A stretch of 64,000 nt of DNA from the NCBI RefSeq assembly GCF_042682045.1, contig NZ_JBHUGS010000002.1, positions 434,001 through 498,000 of the forward strand. The letters are read 5' to 3'. A model generated the notes under the pieces. That model was not told where the DNA came from. It saw nothing but the letters and a program-made list of their open reading frames with translations, and ran no database searches. This DNA is from Sphingomonas_R arantia. Its GTDB lineage: Bacteria; Pseudomonadota; Alphaproteobacteria; Sphingomonadales; Sphingomonadaceae. Each line of letters opens with the position of its first letter. Positions within the stretch are counted from its first letter, which is position 1. A program made the translations under genes and the position numbers. This document shows, one piece after another, positions 41,634 through 50,773 of this stretch.

Positions 41634-42050
41634 CTATTTCGCCCGGTCCGGTCGCGTGTAGGGCACGAAATCGTCCAGAACCACGAAACCGCCCTGCATG
41701 CGCGTGTTGCGGTCGATCAGGCGGACCGCGTCGAGCCGGCAGGCCGATCCGCCGTACAGGATCGAGACGGGGATCACGTTCCAGTCGAGCCAATTCGCAC
41801 CCGATTGCGGCACGTTGAGATATTTGCGGCCGCCGCCGACGTCGTAGAGCAGGCCGACACCGGTGATAACCTGGGTCGATTGGACCGACGACAGCGGCAG
41901 GCAGCGGACGGATTCGCCGCGGACCAGGCCCTTGGTGGCCTTGGCAAGTTCCGCCTGCCCGCGTTCGGCCAATGTCTGGCGGTCGCGTGCGGCGACGGGG
42001 GCCGTCACGATGGCGGCCAGCATGGCGCAGCTTAGCAAAAACCTCTTCAT
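41634..42050 (-). CDS. Secreted hypothetical protein
   Basis: 138 residues with a typical signal peptide (MKRFLLSCAMLAAIVTAPVA, cleavage likely after AAR-like Ala residues). The mature part contains two cysteines (SVRCLPLSSV and GGSACRLDAVRL) that could form a disulfide in the periplasm. Similar small secreted proteins occur in sphingomonads; function unknown. Confidence 0.75.
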   Translation of the reverse strand: MKRFLLSCAMLAAIVTAPVAARDRQTLAERGQAELAKATKGLVRGESVRCLPLSSVQSTQVITGVGLLYDVGGGRKYLNVPQSGANWLDWNVIPVSILYGGSACRLDAVRLIDRNTRMQGGFVVLDDFVPYTRPDRAK

Positions 42051-42188
42051 CACCGCATCCTTCGATCCTCCTGACGATATAGGGTGCGCGAGATAAAGCG
42101 CATCTGACCGCGGGGTCGGAAGCCCAGCTTTGCTCCCGTCAAGCAATCGGAGATTGTGGCGGTGGCGCGGGTGGCCCATCTGCCGGTC

Positions 42189-42980
42189 ATGGCAAATCTT
42201 CTCGATCCTGCGGCGCGCGGACGCGTCATCCTGGTGGGGGCCGGCCCGGGCGATCCGGACCTGCTGACGTTGCGCGCGGTGGAGGCGCTGCGGTCTGCCG
42301 ACGTCGTCGTACATGACGGGTTGATCGATCCCCGCGTGCTCGACCATGCGCCCGCATCGGCGCAACGTATCTCGGTCGCCAAGCAGCGCAGCCGCCATAC
42401 GGTGCCGCAGGAGGGGATTAACGCGCTGATCGTGGCGCATGTCCGCGCCGGCAGCGTCGTCGTGCGGCTGAAGGGCGGCGATCCGTTCGTGTTCGGGCGC
42501 GGCGGTGAGGAGGTCGAGGCCGTCCGTGCCGCCGGCCTGCGCGTCGATGTCGTGCCGGGCGTGTCGGCCGCGCTCGGTTGCGCGGCGGAGGCGATGCTGC
42601 CGCTGACGCACCGCGACTGGTCGTCGGCGGTCAGCTTCGTTGCGGGGCAGTGCAAGGGGCTGTCGGACCAGAACTGGGCCGGGCTGGCGGGCAAGGGTCG
42701 CACGCTGGTGATCTACATGGGTCTCGCCAACGCCACCGCGATCGCGGACAAGCTGATGGCGGACGGCGTGTCGCCGGGCATGCCGGTGGCGGTGCTGGAA
42801 CGCGGCACCCTGCCCGGGTCGCGCGCGATGCGGACGCTGCTGGCGGACCTCGGCGACATGACGGTGCGCGAGCGGATCATGAGCCCGGCGATCATCGTGG
42901 TGGGTCAGGTCGTGCTGCTGTCCGACGCGCAGGACCGGCTGCACCAAATCGCAACCCAAGCCGCGGAGGCGTTCGCATGA
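42189..42980 (+). CDS. cobA: Uroporphyrinogen-III C-methyltransferase
   Basis: 263 residues. Makes precorrin-2 from uroporphyrinogen III with two SAM, here presumably for siroheme used by the adjacent sulfite reductase. Signatures: LVGAGPGDPDLLTLRAV, the VRLKGGDPFVFGRGGEE loop and VVPGVSAALG, then PLTHRDWSS. Only the methylase is encoded; the dehydrogenase/chelatase part of CysG is absent from this window. Coupled by ATGA to the DUF2849 gene. Confidence 0.95.
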   Translation: MANLLDPAARGRVILVGAGPGDPDLLTLRAVEALRSADVVVHDGLIDPRVLDHAPASAQRISVAKQRSRHTVPQEGINALIVAHVRAGSVVVRLKGGDPFVFGRGGEEVEAVRAAGLRVDVVPGVSAALGCAAEAMLPLTHRDWSSAVSFVAGQCKGLSDQNWAGLAGKGRTLVIYMGLANATAIADKLMADGVSPGMPVAVLERGTLPGSRAMRTLLADLGDMTVRERIMSPAIIVVGQVVLLSDAQDRLHQIATQAAEAFA

Positions 42981-43315
42981 AGATCCTGACCGGCCAGGAC
43001 CTGGCATCGGGCGACGTGACGTGGTGGACCGGCAGCGGCTGGTCGCTGCACCTGTTCGATGCGGTCGACGTGGGCGATGCCGGCCCCGCGATCGCGGCGG
43101 CCGAGGAGAAGGCGCTGCGCGTGAACGTGCCTTACGTCATCGACGCGACGCAGACCGCGGACGGCCCGATGCCGGCGCACATCAAGGACCGCATCCGTGC
43201 GGCCGGGCCGACCGTGCATCCCGCATTCGGCATCCACCCCGAAATTCCGATCCTAAAGACGCCCGCGCAGCATGAGAACAACGCCGACGCCCCGTCCGAA
43301 GTGAAGGCGAACTGA
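42977..43315 (+). CDS. DUF2849 family protein
   Basis: 112 residues (MKILTGQDLASGDVTWWTGS at the start). DUF2849 proteins are small and nearly always lie between cobA-like and cysI-like genes in alphaproteobacteria, suggesting a role in sulfite reduction, for example electron transfer or cofactor loading; none is demonstrated. The stop is one base from the cysI ATG. Confidence 0.88.
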   Translation: MKILTGQDLASGDVTWWTGSGWSLHLFDAVDVGDAGPAIAAAEEKALRVNVPYVIDATQTADGPMPAHIKDRIRAAGPTVHPAFGIHPEIPILKTPAQHENNADAPSEVKAN

Positions 43316-43316
43316 G

Positions 43317-44951
43317 ATGTACAAGTACGACACCTACGACCAGACGCTGGTCGATGCGCGCGTCGCCGATTTCGGCGATCAGGTCGCGCGCCGCCTGTCG
43401 GGCGAGATGACCGAGGACCAGTTCAAGCCGCTCCGGCTGATGAACGGGCTCTATCTGCAGCTTCACGCCTATATGCTGCGCGTCGCGATCCCGTATGGGA
43501 CGCTCGACAGCCGGCAGATGCGAATGCTGGGGTCGATCGCGCGCGATTACGATCGCGGTTACGGTCACTTCACAACGCGCCAGAATTTGCAGTTCAATTG
43601 GATCAAGCTGGAGGATACGCCCGAGATCCTCGCCAAGCTGGCGACGGTCGAGATGCATGCCATCCAGACGTCGGGCAACTGCATCCGCAACATCTCGTCC
43701 GATCAATATGCGGGCGCTGCGGCGGACGAGGTCGGCGATCCGCGGCCTTGGGCGGAGCTGCTGCGCCAGTGGTCGAGCTTTCACCCGGAATTCAGCTACC
43801 TGCCGCGCAAGTTCAAGATCGCGGTGATCGGGGCGGCGCAGGACCGCGCCGCGATCCAGCTGCATGATATCGGGTTGCAGATGCGGCGCGACGAGGCGGG
43901 CGAACTCGGGTTCCGCGTGCTGGTGGGCGGCGGCATGGGCCGGACGCCGATGATCGGGTCGGTCATCCGCGACTATATTCCGGCGGCCGACCTGCTGAGC
44001 TATGTCGAGGCGTGCCTGCGGGTCTACAATCGCTACGGCCGGCGCGACAATATCTACAAGGCGCGGATCAAGATCCTCGTCCACGAACTGGGCGCGCCGG
44101 AATATGCGCGCCAGGTCGAGGAGGAATGGGCGCATGTGAAGACGCTCGGGCTCGATCCGCCGCAGGCCGAATATGACCGGATCGCGGCGTTCTTCGCGCC
44201 GCCGGCGTTCGCGGAAGGTTTGCCGACCGAGATCGACCGCAGCGACGCGGGCTTCGCGCACTGGGTCGACCAGAATACCGCGGCGCACAAGGCGGCGGGC
44301 TATGCGATCGTGACGGTCAGCCTGAAGCCGACCGGCGGTATTCCGGGCGATGCGACCGCGGACCAGATCGACCTGATCGCGGACCTCGCCGAACGCTACA
44401 GCTTCGACGAGATCCGCATTACGCACAGCCAGAATGTCGTGTTGCCGCATGTCCAGCGGCAGGACCTGCGCGCGATCTGGGATGCACTGGTCGCCGCGGG
44501 GCTCGCCACCGCGAACCTCGATCTGGTGACCGACATCATCGCCTGCCCCGGGCTCGATTATTGCAGCCTGGCCAATGCGCGCTCGATCCCGGTCGCACAA
44601 AAGATCACGGAACGGTTCGCCGATCCGGACCGGCAGCGCGATATCGGCGAGTTGAAGCTGAAGATCAGCGGCTGCATCAACGCGTGCGGCCACCACCATG
44701 CCGGCCACATCGGCATCCTGGGTGTCGATCGGAAGGGCGAGGAGAATTACCAGCTCTCGTTCGGCGGATCGGCGGCGGAGGACACCAGCATCGCCAAGAT
44801 CATCGGCCCCGGTTTTTCCGAGGACGGCGTGGTCGATGCGGTCGAGAAGGCGGTCGAAACCTATCGCGGCCTGCGCGAGCCGGGCGAGCGGTTCCTCGAC
44901 ACCTACCGCCGGGTCGGCCTGCAACCGTTCAAGGCCGCGATCTATGGGTGA
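43317..44951 (+). CDS. cysI: Nitrite/sulfite reductase hemoprotein (CysI-like)
   Basis: 544 residues. Siroheme/[4Fe-4S] enzyme reducing sulfite to sulfide. The cluster ligands are Cys410 and Cys416 (ACPGLDYCSL) and Cys453 and Cys457 (SGCINACGHHH). The ferredoxin-like half domains include YGHFTTRQNLQFNWIKLED and ISGCINACGHHHAGHIG. Partner proteins (cobA for siroheme, cysH for sulfite supply) are in the same operon. Electron donor is not encoded here; no cysJ is seen. Confidence 0.94.
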   Translation: MYKYDTYDQTLVDARVADFGDQVARRLSGEMTEDQFKPLRLMNGLYLQLHAYMLRVAIPYGTLDSRQMRMLGSIARDYDRGYGHFTTRQNLQFNWIKLEDTPEILAKLATVEMHAIQTSGNCIRNISSDQYAGAAADEVGDPRPWAELLRQWSSFHPEFSYLPRKFKIAVIGAAQDRAAIQLHDIGLQMRRDEAGELGFRVLVGGGMGRTPMIGSVIRDYIPAADLLSYVEACLRVYNRYGRRDNIYKARIKILVHELGAPEYARQVEEEWAHVKTLGLDPPQAEYDRIAAFFAPPAFAEGLPTEIDRSDAGFAHWVDQNTAAHKAAGYAIVTVSLKPTGGIPGDATADQIDLIADLAERYSFDEIRITHSQNVVLPHVQRQDLRAIWDALVAAGLATANLDLVTDIIACPGLDYCSLANARSIPVAQKITERFADPDRQRDIGELKLKISGCINACGHHHAGHIGILGVDRKGEENYQLSFGGSAAEDTSIAKIIGPGFSEDGVVDAVEKAVETYRGLREPGERFLDTYRRVGLQPFKAAIYG

Positions 44952-44975
44952 GCTATTTCCCAAGAGCCGGTCGAA

Positions 44976-45089
44976 AGCCCCTCTCCTTCAGGGGAGGGGT
45001 TGGGGTGGGGCTGAGCTACTCACCCTTCCAATGTTGCAGGCTTGGCGAGGTCGCCCCCACCCCAACCCCTCCCCTGAAGGAGAGGGGCT
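44976..45089. repeat. Long C/T-rich inverted repeat inside the cys operon
   Basis: Same 36-base arms as the unit at 39017, with a different 41-base loop. It fills the 162-base spacer between cysI and the DUF934 gene and would form a strong hairpin in the mRNA, probably reducing or setting the level of downstream cysH expression. The right arm ends 25 bases before the DUF934 start. Confidence 0.87.
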
Positions 45090-45113
45090 AATAGAACTTC
45101 GAGGTGCGTTCGC

Positions 45114-45530
45114 ATGATCCGTTTCCGTGACGACGTCGCCCACGACGCGCCCCCCGCCCCGCTGGCCGAGTTCGTCGGGGAGAGTAACGCGACCGCGGTC
45201 CGGCTGGAGCCAACTGACGATGCGCGCGCGCTGCTGCCGCATCTCGATCGGCTGGCGCTGATCGAGGTGGCGTTCCCCAAGTTCCGCGACGGACGCGGGT
45301 ACAGCGCCGGGCGCATCCTGCGCGAGGCCGGGTATCTCGGCGAACTGCGCGCGCAGGGTGATTTGCTCGTTGACCAGATCCCGCTGATGCGGCGCTGCGG
45401 GTTCGACTCGTTCGTGCCCGACGTGCCGCTCGACGAGGCGGCGCTGGGCCGCACGCTCGACCGCTATCCGAACGTGTATCAGAAGGCCGCGGACGGCCGG
45501 AGCCCGGTCTGGGCGTTGCGACATGGCTGA
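45114..45530 (+). CDS. DUF934 family protein
   Basis: 138 residues. DUF934 members sit beside cysI and cysH in many proteobacteria and are annotated as sulfur-assimilation or oxidoreductase accessory proteins, with no proven activity. Characteristic segments are FPKFRDGRGYSAGRILRE and GDLLVDQIPLMRRCGFDSF. It overlaps cysH by eight bases. Confidence 0.88.
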   Translation: MIRFRDDVAHDAPPAPLAEFVGESNATAVRLEPTDDARALLPHLDRLALIEVAFPKFRDGRGYSAGRILREAGYLGELRAQGDLLVDQIPLMRRCGFDSFVPDVPLDEAALGRTLDRYPNVYQKAADGRSPVWALRHG

Positions 45531-46293
45531 GGCCGCGCGCCGGATCGACATGATCGACACCGCCCCGGCGTTCACCGCCGCCGACGTCGCGGCGCTCAAC
45601 ACGCGCTACGACGGGGTGGCGACCGATGTCATGTTGCGGGAGCTGGTGACCGGCGAACTGGCGGGGCGCATCGCGCTGGTGTCGTCGTTCGGCGCGGAGT
45701 CGGCGGTGCTGCTGCATCTGGTGTCGGAGATCGACCGGAGCGTGCCGCTGGTCTTCACCAACACGCAAAAGATGTTCGGCGAGACGCTGGCGTACCGCGA
45801 TGCGCTGTCCGAGCAGCTCGGCTTCACCGATTTGCGCGTCTACCGCCCCGATCCGGCCGCGCTGGCGACGAAGGACGGCACTGGCCTGCGCTGGTCCTAC
45901 GACCCGGACGGGTGCTGCGAGATCCGCAAGGTCGAGCCGCTGGCGCGCGCGCTGGCGCCGTTCGACGCGTGGATCAGCGGGCGCAAGGGGTTCCAGGCGA
46001 AGACCCGCACCGCCCTGCCCCGCTTCGAGTTGGACGAGACGGACGGCTATGGCCGGCTGAAGATCAACCCGCTGGCGAGCTGGACCAAGCCGGAACTCGA
46101 CGCCTATTTCGTGGAGCACAAGCTGCCGCCGCATCCGCTGGTCGAGCAGGGTTATCTGTCGATCGGCTGCCAGCCCTGCACCAGCAAGGTGCGGCCGGGG
46201 GAAGACCCGCGCGCGGGCCGCTGGCGCGGGTGGGACAAGATAGAATGCGGCATTCATGTGAGCGAACTGCCGGGGGAAGAGCCGGCGTTCTGA
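45523..46293 (+). CDS. cysH: Phosphoadenylyl/adenylyl-sulfate reductase
   Basis: 256 residues. Reduces activated sulfate to sulfite. The PP-loop SSFGAESAVLLHLV binds the nucleotide. Two cysteine pairs, GCCEIRKVEPL and GCQPCTSKV, indicate a [4Fe-4S] cluster and therefore APS-type activity rather than strict PAPS use; the catalytic Cys is in IECGIHVSE. Upstream sulfurylase genes are not in this window. Confidence 0.94.
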   Translation: MAEAARRIDMIDTAPAFTAADVAALNTRYDGVATDVMLRELVTGELAGRIALVSSFGAESAVLLHLVSEIDRSVPLVFTNTQKMFGETLAYRDALSEQLGFTDLRVYRPDPAALATKDGTGLRWSYDPDGCCEIRKVEPLARALAPFDAWISGRKGFQAKTRTALPRFELDETDGYGRLKINPLASWTKPELDAYFVEHKLPPHPLVEQGYLSIGCQPCTSKVRPGEDPRAGRWRGWDKIECGIHVSELPGEEPAF

Positions 46294-46299
46294 GGGCGG

Positions 46300-47451
46300 T
46301 CAGCCGGTCGCGCCATAGCTGCCCGGTGCCTCGAACAGCGCCGTAAGTCCCGCGCGTTCCTGCGGCGTCAGTTCAGGACGCCAAACCTCGAACAGAAGCA
46401 CCACGCGCACGTCGTCGCTGTCGTTCCACGCTTCATGTTCGATACTGTCGTCGAACAGCATCGCTTCCCCGGTCCGGACAGCGCGGGTTTCGTTGCCGAC
46501 GCGCAGGCGGCACCCATCCGGAACGATCAGCGGAATATGGCATATCAGCCTGGTGTTGAGCATGCCGTGATGCGGCGGAATATGCGTTCGCGGGCGCAGT
46601 TGCGAGAACAACGCCATCGGCGACCGCCCAGCGATCGCCGGCATGGGCGCCGCGGCCAGCAGGGCCATCGTCCGCGGGCAGCGCGTCGCGTTGGCCGGAA
46701 CGATCACGCCACCCTGCCACAGGTGAAGCGCACTCCAGCGAATATCGTCCCGCAGTGCATGGTCGCGGTTGGGGCGGTTTGGTTCGGCGACAATATAGGG
46801 TTCGAACCCGTGGTCCTGCGCCAGTACCGCCTCGACCTCGGCACGCATCGCAGGAACAGCTGCCTCCAGTGCGGCGACCCAATCGAGTCCGCCAGTCGGG
46901 AAGAAGCTGGTATGCGGCAGGCCGGGGTAAAAAAAGCTGGTCGGTTGTTGCAGCTGGACGGTCGCAGTTCCGGACAGGATATCCAGCGCCTCACGGAACC
47001 TGCCCGGTTGGGCCGCCGGATCGACCGCCGCATCCGCAAGTTGCCGGTCGAGATGTGCGCGGAATTTTGCCTGGATCGTCACGACAGCGTCGTCCGCCGA
47101 TCGCAGCCGCGCGCGAAGGTCGGGCGGGACATCCGGTGCGGCGGTGGCGGATTGCAGTGCAAATGTGAGGTAGCTGGAGGCCGCGCGTTCGTCGCCTGCC
47201 GCAAGCCTGATCTCGCCCTTGATGAGCAACGCGTAGAGATTCCCGCGTTCCAGCGCGAGCAGCCGATCAGCCGCTGCCTCGGCACCGGTCAGGTCGCCCG
47301 AAATCTGGCAGCTGTGCGCCAGGTAGAGCCAGGCCTGCGCATCGCGCGGATTGCCGCGCAGGACAGTTTGGAAATGTCCGCGCGCAGTCCGCGGATCGCC
47401 GTGTTGCAGCGCAAGAACGCCGGCATCGGTCGCGGATCGTTGGTCAGCCAT
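46300..47451 (-). CDS. TPR-containing aspartyl/asparaginyl beta-hydroxylase family protein
   Basis: 383 residues. The N-terminal 115 residues are tetratricopeptide-like (GVLALQHGDPRTARGHFQTV, AWLYLAHSCQISGDLTGAEA). The C-terminal part is a double-stranded beta-helix dioxygenase with HHGMLNTRLICHIPL (first metal His in HHGM), RTGEAMLFDDSIEHEAWNDS (second His) and VVLLFEVWRPEL. Such enzymes use Fe(II) and 2-oxoglutarate; the bacterial substrate is often protein or lipid A. Convergent with cysH. Confidence 0.88.
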   Translation of the reverse strand: MADQRSATDAGVLALQHGDPRTARGHFQTVLRGNPRDAQAWLYLAHSCQISGDLTGAEAAADRLLALERGNLYALLIKGEIRLAAGDERAASSYLTFALQSATAAPDVPPDLRARLRSADDAVVTIQAKFRAHLDRQLADAAVDPAAQPGRFREALDILSGTATVQLQQPTSFFYPGLPHTSFFPTGGLDWVAALEAAVPAMRAEVEAVLAQDHGFEPYIVAEPNRPNRDHALRDDIRWSALHLWQGGVIVPANATRCPRTMALLAAAPMPAIAGRSPMALFSQLRPRTHIPPHHGMLNTRLICHIPLIVPDGCRLRVGNETRAVRTGEAMLFDDSIEHEAWNDSDDVRVVLLFEVWRPELTPQERAGLTALFEAPGSYGATG

Positions 47452-47492
47452 CGCCAGTCTTCAACTCCCCTGCAACATCATACAAGCGCGCA

Positions 47493-49007
47493 CTATTCCT
47501 CCAATGAACGGAAACTTTCGTCGGCCAAGTCGGAGAATCGGGTGATCTTGCTCTCGAATTTCAACGTCACGGTGCCGGTCGCGCCATGGCGCTGTTTGGC
47601 GATCACCAGCTCGGCCTTGCCGTGCGCGTCGGCCATCTTGCGCTGCCAGTCCTCGAACTCCGCGACCGAGGCCAGGCTGTCGCCCTCCCCCGCGCTCGCC
47701 TCCTTGGGCTTGGCGAAGTTGATGTAATATTCCTCGCGGTACACGAACCAGACCATGTCGGCGTCCTGCTCGATCGACCCGGATTCGCGCAGATCAGACA
47801 GCATCGGGCGCTTGTTCTCGCGGCTTTCGACCGCGCGGCTGAGCTGCGACAGTGCGATCACGGGCAGATGCAGTTCCTTGGCGAGCGTTTTCAACCCGCG
47901 GCTGATCTCCGAAATCTCCTGCACGCGGTTGCCGTCGCTGGCCTTGCCCGATCCCTGGAGCAACTGGAGATAGTCGACGACGATCAGGTTGATCCCGCGC
48001 TGACGCTTCAACCGGCGCGCTCGAGTGCGGAGCGCGGCGATCGTCAGGCCCGGCGTGTCGTCGATATAGAGCGGGAGGTTCTCCAGCTCGGCCGCGGCGC
48101 GCGCCAGGTTGCGGAAATCCTGCTGGCTGATCTTGCCCATGCGGAGGTTTTCGGAGCTGATCCCCGACTGCTCCGACAGGATACGCGTCGCGAGCTGATC
48201 CGACGACATTTCGAGCGAGAAGAACGCGACCGCCGCGCCGACCGACTTGGCATCCTCGATCCCGTCGTTGCGGTCGCGGACCAGCCGCATCGCCGCGTTG
48301 AACGCGATGTTGGTGGCGAGCGACGTCTTGCCCATGCCGGGACGGCCGGCCAGGATGATGAGATCGGAGCGGTGCAGGCCGCCCATCTTGCTGTTCACGC
48401 TGTCGAGGCCGGTGGTGATGCCGGACAGGTGCCCGCCCGATTGCAGCGCGCGTTCCGCGGTCTCGACTGCCATGCGGGTCGCCTGCGCGAAGGTCTTGAC
48501 CGAACCCTGTTCGCCGCCCTCCTCCGCCACCTTGTAGAGTGCAGTTTCGGCCTCCTCGATCTGGCCCTTCGGATCGACCGATTCGCTGGTGTCGAACGCG
48601 GTTTCAACCATGTCGCGGCCGACGCCGATCAGCGCGCGGAGCAAGGCCAGGTCGTAGATCTGCGCGGCGAAATCGCGCGCACCGATCAGCGCGGCGCCCG
48701 ATCCGGTCAGCTGCGCCAGATAGCCCGGCCCGCCCAGTTCGCGCATCTGGCTGTCCGCATCGAACAGCGGGCGCAGCGTCACCGGGTTGGCGATCATGTT
48801 CTTGTCGACCATCCGGATGATCGCTTCGTAGATCCGGCCGTGCAGCGACTCGTAGAAATGGTCGGGACGGAGCTTCAGCTGCACATCCTCCATCAGGCGG
48901 TTGTCGATCATGAGCGCGCCGAGCAGCGCCGCCTCCGCCTCGACATTGTGCGGCAGCGTCTGTTCGGGCGGCGGGGATGCGACGGTGTAGGGGAATGCAG
49001 TAGCCAT
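47493..49007 (-). CDS. dnaB: Replicative DNA helicase DnaB
   Basis: 504 residues, the chromosomal replication-fork helicase. N-terminal domain HNVEAEAALLGALMIDNRLM, Walker A GRPGMGKT with Lys227, Walker B LIVVDYLQLLQG, and LRESGSIEQDADMVWFVYRE. An acidic/Gly-rich insertion KPKEASAGEGDSLASV lies near residues 440-460, absent from the element paralogue at 12422. It is divergent from UPF0262. Confidence 0.97.
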   Translation of the reverse strand: MATAFPYTVASPPPEQTLPHNVEAEAALLGALMIDNRLMEDVQLKLRPDHFYESLHGRIYEAIIRMVDKNMIANPVTLRPLFDADSQMRELGGPGYLAQLTGSGAALIGARDFAAQIYDLALLRALIGVGRDMVETAFDTSESVDPKGQIEEAETALYKVAEEGGEQGSVKTFAQATRMAVETAERALQSGGHLSGITTGLDSVNSKMGGLHRSDLIILAGRPGMGKTSLATNIAFNAAMRLVRDRNDGIEDAKSVGAAVAFFSLEMSSDQLATRILSEQSGISSENLRMGKISQQDFRNLARAAAELENLPLYIDDTPGLTIAALRTRARRLKRQRGINLIVVDYLQLLQGSGKASDGNRVQEISEISRGLKTLAKELHLPVIALSQLSRAVESRENKRPMLSDLRESGSIEQDADMVWFVYREEYYINFAKPKEASAGEGDSLASVAEFEDWQRKMADAHGKAELVIAKQRHGATGTVTLKFESKITRFSDLADESFRSLEE

Positions 49008-49141
49008 GCGCGCATCATCGGCGCTTTCGGCCGCACCCTCAACCGGCTTGGTCGCGGTCGCCCACAGCTTATCGCTGTCCTGTGGATAAGCCGCGCTACG
49101 ATTGCGGCGGCCCGCAGGCTCGGCTAGGCGGAAAGGCTGCC

Positions 49142-49624
49142 ATGTCCGATCCCCGCATCATCGCCGTCGATCTGGACGAAAAGACCATCCTGTGGCGCAA
49201 TGCCGATATCGAACAGGAACGGCAGGTCGCGATCGTCGACCTGCTGGAGAGCAACCATTTCCGTCCGCTGCGGCCCTACCCCGAGGACTATGCCGGGCCG
49301 TTCCGGATTGGACTGGCCACGCAGGAGGGGCGGCTGGCAATCGACATCATGGCGATGGGCGGCGAGCGGCTGGAGACGCTGATCCTGGGGATGGCGCGGT
49401 TCCGCCGACCGATCCGCGATTATTTCGCGATCTGCGACAGTTATTTCCAGGCGTTGCGCGCGTCGACGCCGCAGCAGATCGAGACGGTGGACATGGCCCG
49501 CCGCGGTATCCACAACGATGCCGCGGAGCTTCTGAAAGAAAGACTGGAAGGCAAGATCGACGTGGATTTCGACACCGCCCGCCGACTGTTCACGCTGATC
49601 TGCATGTTGCACATCCGTGGTTGA
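49142..49624 (+). CDS. UPF0262 family protein
   Basis: 160 residues. UPF0262 is an alphaproteobacterial family of unknown function. Conserved parts are IIAVDLDEKTILWRNADIEQ, LRPYPEDYAGPFRIGLA and ARRGIHNDAAELLKERLEGK. It starts with ATG at 49142 preceded by GGAAAGG. The stop overlaps possible starts of cdd, so the two are probably co-translated. Confidence 0.93.
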   Translation: MSDPRIIAVDLDEKTILWRNADIEQERQVAIVDLLESNHFRPLRPYPEDYAGPFRIGLATQEGRLAIDIMAMGGERLETLILGMARFRRPIRDYFAICDSYFQALRASTPQQIETVDMARRGIHNDAAELLKERLEGKIDVDFDTARRLFTLICMLHIRG

Positions 49625-49631
49625 GGTGGCG

Positions 49632-50084
49632 ATGACCGAGGTCGCCGGACAGGTGCTGATCGACGCGGCGCGCACCGCGGCGGCGAACGCGCATGCGCCT
49701 TATTCCAACTTCGCGGTCGGCGCGGCCGTGCTGCTGACCGACGGCAGCATCGTGCCGGGGACCAATTTCGAGAATGCGAGCTACGGCCTGTCGCTGTGTG
49801 CCGAAACGGTGGCACTAGCCGCGGTGAACGTGGCCGGGCGGTTGCGCGATGTGGTGGCGATCGGGATCGTCGGCGGCATGATCCGCGGCGACCGGATCGA
49901 GGGCACCGCGCCGATAAGGCCGTGCGGGCGCTGCCGCCAGGTGCTGAACGAGGCGGCCCAGGTCGGCGGGCGCGACGTGCTGGTCTATTGCGGGTCGGCG
50001 ACGGGGGACGAGATCGAGCGGCATGATCTGTCGGATCTCATCCCGTACGCCTTCGGGCCGCGGGATTTGGGCGTGGTGGTGTAG
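49632..50084 (+). CDS. cdd: Cytidine deaminase
   Basis: 150 residues. Deaminates cytidine and deoxycytidine in pyrimidine salvage. Zinc site and catalytic residues: NAHAPYSNFAVGAA, SLCAETVAL (Cys-Ala-Glu) and IRPCGRCRQVLNE (Cys-x-x-Cys). ATG at 49632 (with GAGGTGG upstream) is preferred; an upstream in-frame GTG at 49617 overlaps the UPF0262 gene. Dcd, another pyrimidine deaminase, follows. Confidence 0.95.
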   Translation: MTEVAGQVLIDAARTAAANAHAPYSNFAVGAAVLLTDGSIVPGTNFENASYGLSLCAETVALAAVNVAGRLRDVVAIGIVGGMIRGDRIEGTAPIRPCGRCRQVLNEAAQVGGRDVLVYCGSATGDEIERHDLSDLIPYAFGPRDLGVVV

Positions 50085-50214
50085 CGCAACCTGCCCCCTC
50101 TCCCCTCCGGGGAGAGGGTTGGGGAGAGGGGTTTGGCTTGAGACGGCCGCACTTCTAGACCCGCACCGTTGCGGGGGGGGGGCNGGGGAGAGGGCTTAGA
50201 AAGAAAGAGGCTAC
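50085..50214. repeat. C/T-rich repeat with an unresolved base
   Basis: The cdd-dcd spacer contains CCCCTCTCCCCTCCGGGGAG-type inverted repeats and a run of about ten G followed by CN (N at 50184). It is another copy or half-copy of the C/T-rich family. The N and the homopolymer mark an assembly or sequencing weakness. Confidence 0.7.
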
Positions 50215-50769
50215 ATGACCGTCCAATCCGACCGCTGGATCCGCGAACAGGCGGAGGCGCATGGTATGATCGAACCATTCGTCGAGGCGCAGCGGCGTGA
50301 CGGGTGCATCAGCTACGGGCTGTCGTCCTACGGGTACGACGCGCGGGTGGCGGACGAGTTCAAGATCTTTACCAACGTCCATTCGGTGACGGTCGACCCG
50401 AAGAATTTCGATCCGGACAGCTTCGTCGACCGGCAAACCGATTGCTGCATCATCCCGCCGAACAGCTTCGCGCTGGCCCGGACGGTGGAATATTTCCGCG
50501 TGCCGCGCGACGTGCTGGTGATCTGCCTCGGCAAATCGACCTATGCGCGCTGCGGGATCATCGTGAACGTGACGCCGCTGGAGCCGGGTTGGGAGGGGCA
50601 TGTGACGCTGGAATTCTCCAACACCACGCCGCTGCCGGCCAAGGTCTATGCCAACGAAGGCGCGTGCCAGTTTCTGTTCCTGAAGGGCAACGAGCCGTGC
50701 GAGGTCAGCTATGCCGACCGCGCGGGCAAATATATGGGCCAGCGCGGGGTGACCCTGCCGAAGCTGTAG
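50215..50769 (+). CDS. dcd: dCTP deaminase
   Basis: 184 residues. Converts dCTP to dUTP for thymidylate synthesis. Motifs: SYGLSSYGYDARVADEF, CLGKSTYARCGIIVNVTPLEP (active-site Ser/Arg/Glu) and AGKYMGQRGVTLPKL at the C-terminus. Length is normal. The GAAAGAGGC just before the ATG works as ribosome site. Confidence 0.97.
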   Translation: MTVQSDRWIREQAEAHGMIEPFVEAQRRDGCISYGLSSYGYDARVADEFKIFTNVHSVTVDPKNFDPDSFVDRQTDCCIIPPNSFALARTVEYFRVPRDVLVICLGKSTYARCGIIVNVTPLEPGWEGHVTLEFSNTTPLPAKVYANEGACQFLFLKGNEPCEVSYADRAGKYMGQRGVTLPKL

Positions 50770-50773
50770 CGGC

